Assembly: GCA_910586315.1 (NCBI GenBank) | Contig: CAJUIP010000005.1 | Coordinates: 55,713 to 119,712 of the forward strand | Direction of reading: 5' to 3' | Source of the DNA: an uncultured Lachnospiraceae bacterium | GTDB taxonomy: Bacteria; Bacillota; Clostridia; Lachnospirales; Lachnospiraceae | Length of the DNA: 64,000 nt | Shown here: piece after piece, positions 1 to 7,295 of the stretch | How positions within the stretch are numbered: position 1 is the first letter of the stretch | Layout: each line of letters begins with the position of its first letter | The notes under the pieces: model-generated | What the model saw: only the letters and a program-made list of their open reading frames with translations | Told to the model about the DNA's origin: nothing | Database searches by the model: none | Program-made: the position numbers and the translations under genes

Positions 1-273
1 CTGGGGAGCGGTGCCTGGTACGCCACCTCCACAAAGCCGGACGCCACGCCCATTGCAGATGCGACCTATCTGGAAATTTTAAAGGCGGCGCCGATTCCCA
101 ACGTGGCGATTGGAGGACTGACTGTTGAAAACTGCGGCCGTCCGCTACAGCTGGGGGCCAGCGGAATTGCAGTGGCCGGGGGGATTTTTCAGGCAGCGTC
201 GGTATCGGAGGCGGTGAGTGCATTTAGAGAGATTCTGAAACAGGCAGATGGTAACGGTTCCAGAGGCATCTGA
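1..273 (+). CDS. thiE: Thiamine-phosphate synthase, C-terminal part (cut by window edge)
   Basis: This is an open frame from base 1 to a TGA at 271-273; the first part of the gene lies outside the window. The visible 90 residues contain STKPDA followed by IPNVAIGGLT and GASGIAVAGGIF. That order matches the end of the TIM-barrel ThiE family, where the T-x-T-K-x-D-A stretch lines the thiazole/pyrophosphate pocket and the IGG turn binds phosphate. ThiE joins hydroxymethylpyrimidine pyrophosphate to thiazole phosphate to make thiamine phosphate. The usual glycine-rich segment before STK is not typical here (GSGAWYA). A TenI-like or other phosphate-binding TIM-barrel paralogue therefore cannot be excluded without the N-terminus. 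Confidence 0.65.
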   Translation: MGSGAWYATSTKPDATPIADATYLEILKAAPIPNVAIGGLTVENCGRPLQLGASGIAVAGGIFQAASVSEAVSAFREILKQADGNGSRGI

Positions 274-325
274 AACCGTTGCGGCAAAGTGGAAAAGTTC
301 CTGGAAACGGAAGGAGGAATATGGT

Positions 326-742
326 ATGGAGGAGCGCGACCGTCTGGAAAGGATGATGGAGCAGCTCATTGAAACGGAAGAGGAAAGAAAGAAATACGCC
401 AGAAAACAGTTTTATATGCTGGCAGTTATGGCTGTGTGTACAGCGGCTGTATTTCTTCTGGCTTTTTTTGCCTATGTTTCCCTGGTTCCAAAGTTTAAGA
501 GCTCGGCGGAAGAAATTGAAGCAGCAGCAAAGGAACTGCACGTGATTTCCAGACAGCTTTCCGAGGCAGATCTGGCAGGTCTGGTAAAGCATGTGGACCG
601 GATGGCAGTTACCAGCGAGGAGGGCGTAAAAGAGGCTCTGGAAAAAATTGAGTCCATCGACATTGATGAACTCAACCATGCCATAAAATCTTTGTCAGAT
701 GTGGTTTCCCCTCTGGCGAAGCTCATGGGACGCTTCAATTAA
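326..742 (+). CDS. Small single-pass membrane protein with cytosolic or exported helical tail, unknown function
   Basis: The protein has 138 residues from the ATG at 326, which has an AAGGAGG box eight bases upstream (311-317). An in-frame ATG further upstream lacks such a site. A charged N-terminus of about 27 residues is followed by one hydrophobic segment (FYMLAVMAVCTAAVFLLAFF). The rest is a long amphipathic helix rich in Ala, Glu, Lys and Leu with heptad-like spacing, as in DUF948 or tether-type proteins. I recognise no family. It follows thiE by about 50 bases. Its 3' end overlaps the convergent citXG gene by 8 bases, and no terminator hairpin is visible between them. Function is unknown. 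Confidence 0.7.
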   Translation: MEERDRLERMMEQLIETEEERKKYARKQFYMLAVMAVCTAAVFLLAFFAYVSLVPKFKSSAEEIEAAAKELHVISRQLSEADLAGLVKHVDRMAVTSEEGVKEALEKIESIDIDELNHAIKSLSDVVSPLAKLMGRFN

Positions 743-2126
743 AAGGAGTCGTCAGATGAGAAGACTCTAAAAACAGAAACATCAGGCTGACAGCCAGAAG
801 ATCCGCACATCCGCCGGGACTTAAGTTCCGGTGGATGAAGCTTGCGTCCAGGGCTGTCAGTTTTTCTTTGAAGGAACCGGCTGCAATTTCTGAAAGAATA
901 TCCGCGGCTTCTTTTTTGCATTCCAGGGCCATGGCACGGCCGCCGCGGTGAATCATGTTGGTGTCGTCCACCTTCGTTAATATGGTAAGAAGGGCCAGTA
1001 CAGAGGAGTCATTGAGGGAAAAGCCCTCATGGAGCCAGTGCTTTAAGGCGGGCAGCCCAAGGGTCAGGGCCGAGGGGAATCCGGCCGCCGCTTCTCCCCT
1101 GGCTCCGGTGATGCCGTAGACGGCATGGCATTGCTCTCCGGCGGTCTTAGAAGAGGAGGGCGTGAAAAAATCAGGGAGAGAATATGTTCCGAGCCGTTGA
1201 CACAGGGAAATGACGTCTCTGGAATTTAAGGGACTGCACATTCCGGCGTGGACTTTTCCCAGGGCGCCGCACAGGACGGCAAAGGAAAAGACAAGTCCTT
1301 TGTGGGTGTTGACTCCTCCAGTGGCGGAAAACATACTCTTTTCTGCCTGCTGCCCTGCAAAGCGCAGCCTGTCGAAAAGCTTGTCTTCTGTTTCCTGGCA
1401 GCAGTCCCATCCGATGCAGAAGAAGTCGCGAAACCATGGAATCAGGGCGGCGCTGCTGTCTAAAAAGGTGAAAAAATCCATGTCCTTGTGGGAACCGGAG
1501 TTATTCCGGTCTACAAGACCCGGCTTTGGAGATGCAGAGACCTCGTAGAGCAGGGAACGGACCGCGCAGGCGGCGGCCAGATCGGCAGCCTGGTTCCGGA
1601 AATAATCGTTAAGTATCCTGGCAATGCGCCATAAAATAAGCTCCATGGAATGGCGTTTGCTTCTGGCGCAGATTTTTGCATTCTCCCCGCAGACCAGACA
1701 GGTACGCGGGGGAAGCCCCAGAATGGAACGGGACAAAGAAACTCCAGAGGCATCTAAAACATCCATATCAAACAGCCGCCCCAACGCGTGATTTTCCTCG
1801 ATGGAGGCTGTGATCCGCTTCACAAAAGCAGCTTCGGATGAGAGGAGGAAGAGGGCTTCCGGGCCGGTATTTTCTCTGGATTCCTCATAATATTGGATAT
1901 CGTTTAAGGGAATCTGTTCCCGGATCGCCTTAAGTCCCTCCTCAAAAGCAGAAAGAAGCAGAGGAAACCGTTTAATTTCCCCTGGCATATTCATGGAAAA
2001 GCTGATTAAGGAATGAACGCCGGGCCGGCATAAAAGCTCTTTCTGGCGTCTGGCTCTCCGGCTTCTGGCATCGAGAAGCTCGGAAAGCGTCACCGGAGTG
2101 CCTGTGATGATAGTTTCTGGTTTCAT
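735..2126 (-). CDS. citXG: Fused CitX/CitG: apo-citrate lyase phosphoribosyl-dephospho-CoA transferase and triphosphoribosyl-dephospho-CoA synthase
   Basis: This 463-residue protein makes and attaches the prosthetic group of citrate lyase (or of a related acyl-carrier lyase such as citramalate lyase). Residues 1 to about 175 are the CitX part (transfer to the acyl carrier serine). The rest is CitG, which makes 2'-(5''-triphosphoribosyl)-3'-dephospho-CoA from dephospho-CoA and ATP; it shows the family block SPKPGLVDRNNSGSHKDMDF. The length suits known CitXG fusions. The start overlaps the citC stop by four bases (ATGA), so the two are translationally coupled. The lyase subunits citD, citE and citF are not nearby. 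The substrate lyase must be encoded elsewhere or may be a different enzyme. Confidence 0.9.
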   Translation of the reverse strand: MKPETIITGTPVTLSELLDARSRRARRQKELLCRPGVHSLISFSMNMPGEIKRFPLLLSAFEEGLKAIREQIPLNDIQYYEESRENTGPEALFLLSSEAAFVKRITASIEENHALGRLFDMDVLDASGVSLSRSILGLPPRTCLVCGENAKICARSKRHSMELILWRIARILNDYFRNQAADLAAACAVRSLLYEVSASPKPGLVDRNNSGSHKDMDFFTFLDSSAALIPWFRDFFCIGWDCCQETEDKLFDRLRFAGQQAEKSMFSATGGVNTHKGLVFSFAVLCGALGKVHAGMCSPLNSRDVISLCQRLGTYSLPDFFTPSSSKTAGEQCHAVYGITGARGEAAAGFPSALTLGLPALKHWLHEGFSLNDSSVLALLTILTKVDDTNMIHRGGRAMALECKKEAADILSEIAAGSFKEKLTALDASFIHRNLSPGGCADLLAVSLMFLFLESSHLTTPFN

Positions 2127-3169
2127 GACATTCCCTCAAATTCCTGTTTCAGATATCTGGCTGTACATGGGGGAACCAAAGCGAGGACTTCATCTGTTAC
2201 TCCGTTTTCAGAAAGAAGCCTTCGGACTCTGGAAGCGCTTATGGCTTCTGGCTTTCCGTCCGATCCGGAGGAAGTAATCCGGTCAATTTTAAGAAAGGAA
2301 ATGCTGTACTGCGGAAGAATCCGAATCATGGCTTCGTTATATCTTCTGGTTATGGGATCGAAGGGTTCTTCCCCGGCAAAGCGTTTGGTGATGTGGAAAA
2401 TCGGCGCAATCCGGGAAGCGAACAGCGTAATGTCCAGCTCGCTCTGAATTCTGGCGGTGTCTTCCCCTTCCTTTAAAAAATAGGTTGGGAAGGTGGCAGA
2501 CGATATCATATAGGGGCCGGACGGATGAACCTTCACATTGGGCAGATGAGCGGTTCCCTCCTGTACCAGCATATAGCGCACATCGAAGGGAAAGGCGGAT
2601 CTGTTTTCTTCCACCACAAAAATGTGAAGCAGGCTGCAGTGCGAGGCGGCAAAGGCAATCAGCCCGAGATGGCCCTTTGTAAAGGGGCTGCAGTTCATAA
2701 CGATGCATCCCACGCCCTCTTTTAAGGAGTGACTTGGCTGCGGGGAATTTTCAGAACAGAATCCAGAATAAAACCGTTCCGGCCCGTTTTTCTTATTTTC
2801 CAGCATCAGAACATCCGTGGTCTCCGCCAGCGCGTAGAATCCGCAGGAGGTAAATAATGGCTTGTTTTTGGGACGGGTAATGACGAAAAGGTCATCATAG
2901 CCCGCTTCAAAACGATTTTCCACCAGCCGGGAAATCAGGCTTCCTAAGGCATTTTGTCCCCGTAACGCCTCGTCCACGGCAAAGCATTTCAAAAGGCTTC
3001 CGGCACAGCATCCGCAGCCAAGCAGGGATTCTTTCCCATCAAATACCCCATAGGCGGCCTCGATATCGTCTTCAAAGCGCAGATGGTGTCTGGAGAGAAA
3101 ATCCGCCAGCATGGATTTGTCATGGGAAAATCCCAGGGAAATTTCGTGTACATGATATTCATCCGTCAT
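2123..3169 (-). CDS. citC: [Citrate (pro-3S)-lyase] ligase (acetate:apo-lyase ligase)
   Basis: CitC acetylates the thiol of the lyase acyl carrier protein at the expense of ATP, switching the lyase on. The 348 residues show an N-terminal GNAT-like part (about 1-125). From about residue 152 there is a nucleotidyltransferase fold with the family signature MNCSPFTKGH (histidine 167) and, later, SSATFPTYFLK. Both are typical of CitC. The gene starts 18 bases downstream of the selD stop and overlaps citXG by four bases, so selD-citC-citXG probably form one transcript. A selenium gene leading citrate-lyase activation genes is an unusual arrangement. Identification is firm; the lyase it serves is not visible. 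Confidence 0.92.
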   Translation of the reverse strand: MTDEYHVHEISLGFSHDKSMLADFLSRHHLRFEDDIEAAYGVFDGKESLLGCGCCAGSLLKCFAVDEALRGQNALGSLISRLVENRFEAGYDDLFVITRPKNKPLFTSCGFYALAETTDVLMLENKKNGPERFYSGFCSENSPQPSHSLKEGVGCIVMNCSPFTKGHLGLIAFAASHCSLLHIFVVEENRSAFPFDVRYMLVQEGTAHLPNVKVHPSGPYMISSATFPTYFLKEGEDTARIQSELDITLFASRIAPIFHITKRFAGEEPFDPITRRYNEAMIRILPQYSISFLKIDRITSSGSDGKPEAISASRVRRLLSENGVTDEVLALVPPCTARYLKQEFEGMS

Positions 3170-3187
3170 AGGCGTTCCTCCTGTTTC

Positions 3188-4228
3188 CTATTCGATGATT
3201 AAGTCCTTATCCTGTTTTTCAATGACTTCTCCGATAATGGCCCCTGTCAGGGAAGCGCCGGCAAGTTTGTCACAAAGCGCCAGAGCCTGGTCTTTGGGAA
3301 GGGAAACCAAAAGTCCCCCGGAAGTCTGCGGGTCTGCAATCAAGTCTACGAGAGATTCCGCGGCGGATTCCATAATCTGGAGATGGGGTTTTACATAGTC
3401 CATATTCCGGTAGGCTCCGGCAGGGATGATTCCCATTTCTGCCAGTTCTTTCGCCCCATGCAGAAGTGGAATCTTTTGGCAAAAGAGCTTTAAAGTGGCG
3501 TCGCTTCCTTCAGCCATCTCAAGGGAATGGCCAAGAAGTCCGAAACCGGTGACGTCGGTGCATGCATGGATATCGGGGAAGGTCTGGATTAACGCTCCGG
3601 CCCTGGCATTCAAAGCGGCCATGGATGCAACCATGGCATGATAGTCGGAATCAGATACCATGCCTGCCTTGGCTCCGGTCGTGAGAACGCCTGTACCCAG
3701 GGGCTTTGTGAGTACCAGATAATCGCCGGGCTTTGCGCCTACATTCTTAAGAATTTTATTCGGATGCACATATCCAGTAACGCAGAGACCGTATTTGGGT
3801 TCCTGGTCCTGGATCGTATGACCGCCTGCGATGGTACAGCCTGCTTCCACGGCCTTGTCATGTCCGCCCATAAGAATCTGACGTATGGTCTCTTTGGAAA
3901 GGCAGTTGGGAACGCAGAGCAGGTTCATGGCCACTTTGGGCTGTCCGCCCATGGCATACACATCGCTTAAGGCGTTGGCAGCGGCGATCTGTCCGAACTG
4001 ATAGGGGTCGTCCACAATGGGAGTAAAAAAATCCACAGTGTGAATGGCGGCAATATCGTCCGTAATCTGATAGACGCACGCGTCGTCACTGGTATCGAAA
4101 CCAACCAGAAGGCTGGGATTATAAACATTTGGAAGATTTTCAAGAATTTCCGTAAGGACACCCGGTCCCAGTTTCGCCGCTCAGCCGGCGGCTGATGTCA
4201 TCTGCGTAAGGGGCAGTTCTTTCGACAT
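3188..4228 (-). CDS. selD: Selenide, water dikinase (selenophosphate synthase), selenocysteine-containing
   Basis: SelD makes selenophosphate from selenide and ATP, the selenium donor for Sec-tRNA and selenouridine. The frame is open only from 4036 if TGA is read as stop. Reading through the TGA at 4183-4181 gives a 346-residue protein of normal SelD length starting at the ATG at 4228, with AGGAGG upstream. The TGA is codon 16, inside TSAAG-U-AAKLGPG, exactly where SelD proteins carry catalytic Cys or Sec; Lys19 is also present. Later motifs such as GGHTIQDQEP, DVTGFGLLGHS and DPQTSGGLL fit the family. A hairpin follows the UGA. It is the first gene of selD-citC-citXG and is divergent from yedF. 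This implies that selA, selB and selC exist elsewhere in the genome. Confidence 0.95.
4155..4183 (-). promoter_or_regulatory. In-frame UGA (Sec codon) with candidate bacterial SECIS hairpin in selD
   Basis: The UGA is at 4183-4181. Eleven bases later the minus-strand message can form GGGAC-CGGGT-GUCCU (4169-4155), a five-pair stem with one G-U pair and a five-base loop. Loop guanines lie about 18-20 bases after the UGA. That is within the distance expected for a bSECIS element bound by SelB. The hairpin is short, and pairing below it is poor, so the exact structure is an inference. Confidence 0.7.
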
Positions 4229-4320
4229 ACGTAAAACCTCCTATTCATTTACAGTCACCATAAAAGTCTGCCATGGAAAATCCGCTTTGCCGATGGACGA
4301 ATATGCCCGATAAAGCGGGT

Positions 4321-4347
4321 GATACTGATATCTTCTATATCAGTATC
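4321..4347. promoter_or_regulatory. Perfect 11-bp inverted repeat, probable operator between selD and yedF
   Basis: GATACTGATAT (4321-4331) and ATATCAGTATC (4337-4347) are exact inverted copies separated by five bases. The repeat begins inside the predicted selD -10 box and covers its likely transcription start, which is a classical repressor position. It could also fold as a 5' UTR hairpin. No T-run follows it on either strand, so it is not an obvious terminator. Confidence 0.6.
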
Positions 4348-4373
4348 ATAACACCGGAAATTTTAAAAAGCAA
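4345..4373 (-). promoter_or_regulatory. Predicted sigma-A promoter of selD-citC-citXG
   Basis: On the minus strand TTGCTT (4373-4368), a 17-base spacer and TATGAT (4350-4345). The -10 box overlaps the edge of the 4321-4347 palindrome. The leader to the selD ATG would be roughly 110 bases. Confidence 0.55.
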
Positions 4374-4392
4374 CTGTATAGAAATTTTGAAT

Positions 4393-4422
4393 TTGACTAT
4401 TGTGTCGGTGGTCGGGTAAAAT
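4393..4422 (+). promoter_or_regulatory. Predicted sigma-A promoter of the yedF operon
   Basis: TTGACT (4393-4398), an 18-base spacer and TAAAAT (4417-4422), about 50 bases before the yedF start codon. The gene has a strong AAAGGAGG site at about 4458. Confidence 0.55.
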
Positions 4423-4472
4423 ATAGCTTAAGTAATTGGGAAAAATTACAAAAATTAAAGGAGGAATTCATT

Positions 4473-5087
4473 ATGGAAAAAGTAGTTGTAAATGCAGTGG
4501 GGGATCAGTGTCCGGTTCCGGTTGTGAAGGCAACCAAGGCATTAAAGGCATTAAAAGGTGCAGGAGTTGTGGAAGTTCACGTGGATAACGAGATTCCGGT
4601 GCAGAATTTAACGCGCCTCGCCTCCAGTAAGGGCTTAAAGTCTTTTGCGGAGAAAAAGGACGAGAAATTATTTATTGTGACGATTACAGCCGACGCTCCC
4701 CTTGCCGAAGACGGTGAGGACGGCTCCGCAGCGTGCCAGATGGATAAACGCGGCAATGTGGTTGTGGCAGTTGCTTCCGATCATATGGGACATGGAAATG
4801 AAGAACTCGGTAAAGTTCTTATGAAAGGCTTTATCTATGCCCTTTCCCAGCTTGACGAGCTTCCCAAAACCATCCTCTTCTATAATGGCGGCGCAACTCT
4901 TACCACTGAGGGTTCTGAGTCTCTTGAGGACTTAAAGAGCATGGAAGCCCAGGGTGTGGAGATCTTAACCTGCGGCACCTGTCTGGACTACTATAACTTA
5001 AAGGACAAGCTGGTAGTCGGCGGCGTAACCAATATGTATACTATTGTTGAAAAGCTTGCCAAGGCTGACAGGATCATTAAACAGTAA
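4473..5087 (+). CDS. yedF: Sulfurtransferase-like selenium metabolism protein YedF
   Basis: The protein has 204 residues in two parts. The N-terminal TusA-like domain has the conserved CPVPV motif (Cys13 in GDQCPVPVVK). The C-terminal DsrE/YchN-like domain has an ILTCGTC pair of cysteines near residue 165. Proteins with this two-domain layout occur in selenium-using genomes and are thought to handle reactive selenium or sulfur, although the reaction is not established. Divergent selD and the shared intergenic operator support a selenium role here. It is the first gene of a tight operon: 11 bases separate it from the activase gene. TusA and DsrE partners normally carry persulfide on the conserved cysteine. 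Confidence 0.9.
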   Translation: MEKVVVNAVGDQCPVPVVKATKALKALKGAGVVEVHVDNEIPVQNLTRLASSKGLKSFAEKKDEKLFIVTITADAPLAEDGEDGSAACQMDKRGNVVVAVASDHMGHGNEELGKVLMKGFIYALSQLDELPKTILFYNGGATLTTEGSESLEDLKSMEAQGVEILTCGTCLDYYNLKDKLVVGGVTNMYTIVEKLAKADRIIKQ

Positions 5088-5098
5088 CAGGAGAACAT

Positions 5099-5857
5099 AT
5101 GTATCAGGTAGGAATTGACATCGGCTCCAGTGCGGCAAAAGCGGCGGTTCTAAAGGATGGAGCAGTATTCAGGACGCTTCTTTTAAACACCGGCTTCAAC
5201 AGCAGGAAGACAGCCGATGAGATTTATGATATGCTGGCAGCCGATGGAATCACAAAGGAGAACGCGGATTATGTGGCCACAGGATACGGCCGTGTGTCAG
5301 TTCCCTATGCAGACCGCAGTGTGACAGAAATCACCTGCCATGGAAAAGGCGCCTGGTTCTTATTTGGAAAGAACGGTTCTGTTATTGACATTGGAGGCCA
5401 GGACACAAAAGGAATCGCGCTGAAAAACGGCCGGGTCATGAAGTTCATTATGAATGATAAATGCTCGGCCGGAACAGGTAAATTTCTGGAGGTCATGACC
5501 AATCGGCTGGGCCTTACCATGGAGGAGCTTTCACTCCTTGCAAAGAAGGGAAATCCCATTACCATAAGCTCCATGTGTACGGTATTTGCAGAGTCAGAGG
5601 TAATAAGCCTGATTGGGAAGGGAACGCCCAGGGAAGATATTGCCTATGGAGTCATTGAATCGGTGGTGACGAAGGTAGTGCAGCTTATTGCCCAGGTGCC
5701 CGGAGACCAGTATTTTCTTACCGGCGGGCTCTGTGAAGATTCTTATATCCTGGGACGGCTTTCCCATGCCTTAAAAGCGCCTGTGGAGAGCACTCCCCTT
5801 GCAAGGTATGCGGGTGCCATCGGAGCGGCGCTTATGGCCTCAGAACAGAAAGGATAG
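5099..5857 (+). CDS. 2-hydroxyacyl-CoA dehydratase-type activase (BadF/BadG/BcrA/BcrD ATPase, YjiL-like)
   Basis: This 252-residue ASKHA-fold ATPase injects one low-potential electron into a partner iron-sulfur enzyme. The start is GIDIGSSAAKAAVL (phosphate-binding loop 1). IDIGGQDTK, KCSAGTGKFLE with Cys122, and SSMCTVFAESEV with Cys160 follow. In HgdC-type activases the two cysteines, one per subunit of a homodimer, hold the bridging 4Fe-4S cluster. The final TGGL and AGAIGAALMA blocks are also typical. It sits directly before its probable target, with five bases between them, and after yedF. Its partner is a double-cubane-type reductase rather than a two-subunit dehydratase, so it most resembles the reductase-specific activator (DCCP-R, YjiL). 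Confidence 0.9.
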   Translation: MYQVGIDIGSSAAKAAVLKDGAVFRTLLLNTGFNSRKTADEIYDMLAADGITKENADYVATGYGRVSVPYADRSVTEITCHGKGAWFLFGKNGSVIDIGGQDTKGIALKNGRVMKFIMNDKCSAGTGKFLEVMTNRLGLTMEELSLLAKKGNPITISSMCTVFAESEVISLIGKGTPREDIAYGVIESVVTKVVQLIAQVPGDQYFLTGGLCEDSYILGRLSHALKAPVESTPLARYAGAIGAALMASEQKG

Positions 5858-5862
5858 CAACA

Positions 5863-7017
5863 ATGGCCAATTACGATTTACCAAAATTATTTGACGAATT
5901 TGTGGATGCCAGAAAAAACGGATTTCTGGCGGCGAAGGAGTTTAAGGAGAACGGAGGAAGACTGGCAGGCTGTCTCTGCTCCTACACGCCTCAGGAGGTT
6001 CTGGATGCGGGAGGAATAGCTGCGGTGAGTCTTTGCGGGACCAGCAATGAAACTATTCCCGACGCGGAAAAAGTGCTTCCCAAGAATCTCTGTCCGCTGA
6101 TTAAAGGAACCTACGGCTTTGCGTTCACGGAAAAATGTCCTTACACCTATTTTTCTGATATTATCATTGGTGAAACCACCTGTGACGGAAAGAAAAAGAT
6201 GTATGAGCTTTTGAATGAACTGAAGGAAACGTACGTGATGCATCTTCCGCAGAGCCAGGACCGTCCCTATGCCAGCGATATCTGGTATGAAGAGGTGCGT
6301 CTGTTAAAGGAAAAGCTGGAGCAGAAATTTAATATTACAATCACAGACGAGGACCTGCGTAAAGCCGTACATACCAGAAACCGCTTAAGAAGAGCTCTTT
6401 GCGACATGTACCAGCTGCAGGAAACCTGCCCTCCGGCCATGCATGGCACAGAGATGATGCTGGCGCTCCAGAAGGGCGGCTTTACCTTTGACGTGGAGAA
6501 GCAGATTGAACATGTGGAGACTCTGGTGGCTGAGAGAAAGGCCGCCTATGAGGCCGGAGAGCGCCCCGTACCTGCATCGGCCAAAAGAATTCTTCTCACC
6601 GGATGCCCTTCCGGCGGCGTCATTCAGAAGGTCGGCATGGTGGTCGAAAACAACGGCGGCGTGCTGGTATGTCTGGATGACTGCGGCGGCGAGCGTACCA
6701 GAAGCAGAATGATAGATGAAAATGCAGAGGATATTTTAAGGGCAATCTCCGACAGCTATCTGGGAATCCACTGCTCTGTCATGACACCAAATGACGGACG
6801 TCTGGAAAATACAAAGAAGATGATTGAGAAATACAAGGCGGACGGTGTGATCGAAGTGGTATTGCAGGCCTGCCATACGTTCAATGTGGAGGCCTATAAA
6901 ACAAGGGAAATGGTTGAGGATATGGGAGTTCCTTACCTCAAACTGGAGACTGATTATTCCACCACAGACAGCGGGCAGATTGAGACCAGAATCGCTGCGT
7001 TTCTTGAACTTTTATAA
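5863..7017 (+). CDS. Double-cubane-cluster-type anaerobic reductase (HgdB/FldB superfamily, YjiM-like)
   Basis: This 384-residue protein belongs to the 2-hydroxyacyl-CoA dehydratase D-component superfamily. Candidate cluster-ligand cysteines include Cys37/39 in AGCLCSYTPQE, Cys58 in SLCGTSNE, Cys77 in NLCPLIKG, Cys92 in EKCPY and Cys107 in TTCDGK. More lie in TGCPSGG, LDDCGGERTRSR and LQACHTFNVE. Only one subunit is encoded next to the activase. That points to the homodimeric double-cubane (8Fe-9S) reductases described from Carboxydothermus (and E. coli YjiM) rather than to true dehydratases, which need two different subunits. Those enzymes reduce small inert molecules in vitro and their natural substrate is unknown. 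A sulfur or selenium substrate is only an inference from yedF and selD. Confidence 0.85.
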   Translation: MANYDLPKLFDEFVDARKNGFLAAKEFKENGGRLAGCLCSYTPQEVLDAGGIAAVSLCGTSNETIPDAEKVLPKNLCPLIKGTYGFAFTEKCPYTYFSDIIIGETTCDGKKKMYELLNELKETYVMHLPQSQDRPYASDIWYEEVRLLKEKLEQKFNITITDEDLRKAVHTRNRLRRALCDMYQLQETCPPAMHGTEMMLALQKGGFTFDVEKQIEHVETLVAERKAAYEAGERPVPASAKRILLTGCPSGGVIQKVGMVVENNGGVLVCLDDCGGERTRSRMIDENAEDILRAISDSYLGIHCSVMTPNDGRLENTKKMIEKYKADGVIEVVLQACHTFNVEAYKTREMVEDMGVPYLKLETDYSTTDSGQIETRIAAFLELL

Positions 7018-7036
7018 AATCTTATATAAATCTTAT

Positions 7037-7064
7037 ATGCCGGGTTTCGAAAGAAATCCGGCAT
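7037..7064 (+). terminator. Hairpin terminator after the yedF operon
   Basis: A 12-pair stem (ATGCCGG-GTTTC with GAAAT-CCGGCAT) closed by a GAAA tetraloop begins 20 bases after the reductase stop. The T-run after it is weak (TACTGTTTAG), so termination may be partial. Confidence 0.6.
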
Positions 7065-7134
7065 TACTGTTTAGTCTCTGGTTAATTACTCTGCATTATC
7101 TTTTGCTGAAATAAGAGAAATCGAAGCCGAGGCC

Positions 7135-7184
7135 ATGCAGTTAGCATCTTCTTGTCCGCGGTATGCGGAAGGCTGAACTGTTAC
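7135..7184. repeat. Shortened copy of dispersed hairpin repeat family 1
   Basis: It ends in GGCTGAACTGTTAC (7171-7184). It also shares GCATCTTCTTG-x-CCGCG with the larger composite copy at 12682-12847. The left terminal arm is degenerate, as in a deletion derivative. Confidence 0.55.
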
Positions 7185-7223
7185 TTAATGTTAGAGTAAC
7201 AGCGTAAAGGCGCCTGTGGATAA

Positions 7224-7252
7224 TTGAAATGCCGCCCGAAATGTGGTAGAAT
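7224..7252 (+). promoter_or_regulatory. Predicted promoter of the nucleotidyltransferase gene
   Basis: TTGAAA (7224-7229), a 17-base spacer and TAGAAT (7247-7252), about 45 bases before the chosen ATG at 7296. It starts just after a repeat copy and the upstream hairpin. Confidence 0.5.
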
Positions 7253-7295
7253 GAAGAAAATTTTGGAAATGCGGTATGCAGTAGGAGGAAGAACG

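Noticed and set aside
5863..7017. Genuine (R)-2-hydroxyglutaryl-CoA dehydratase subunit
   Set aside because: Only one large subunit is present next to the activase, whereas true dehydratases have two different subunits. The double-cubane reductase reading fits better.
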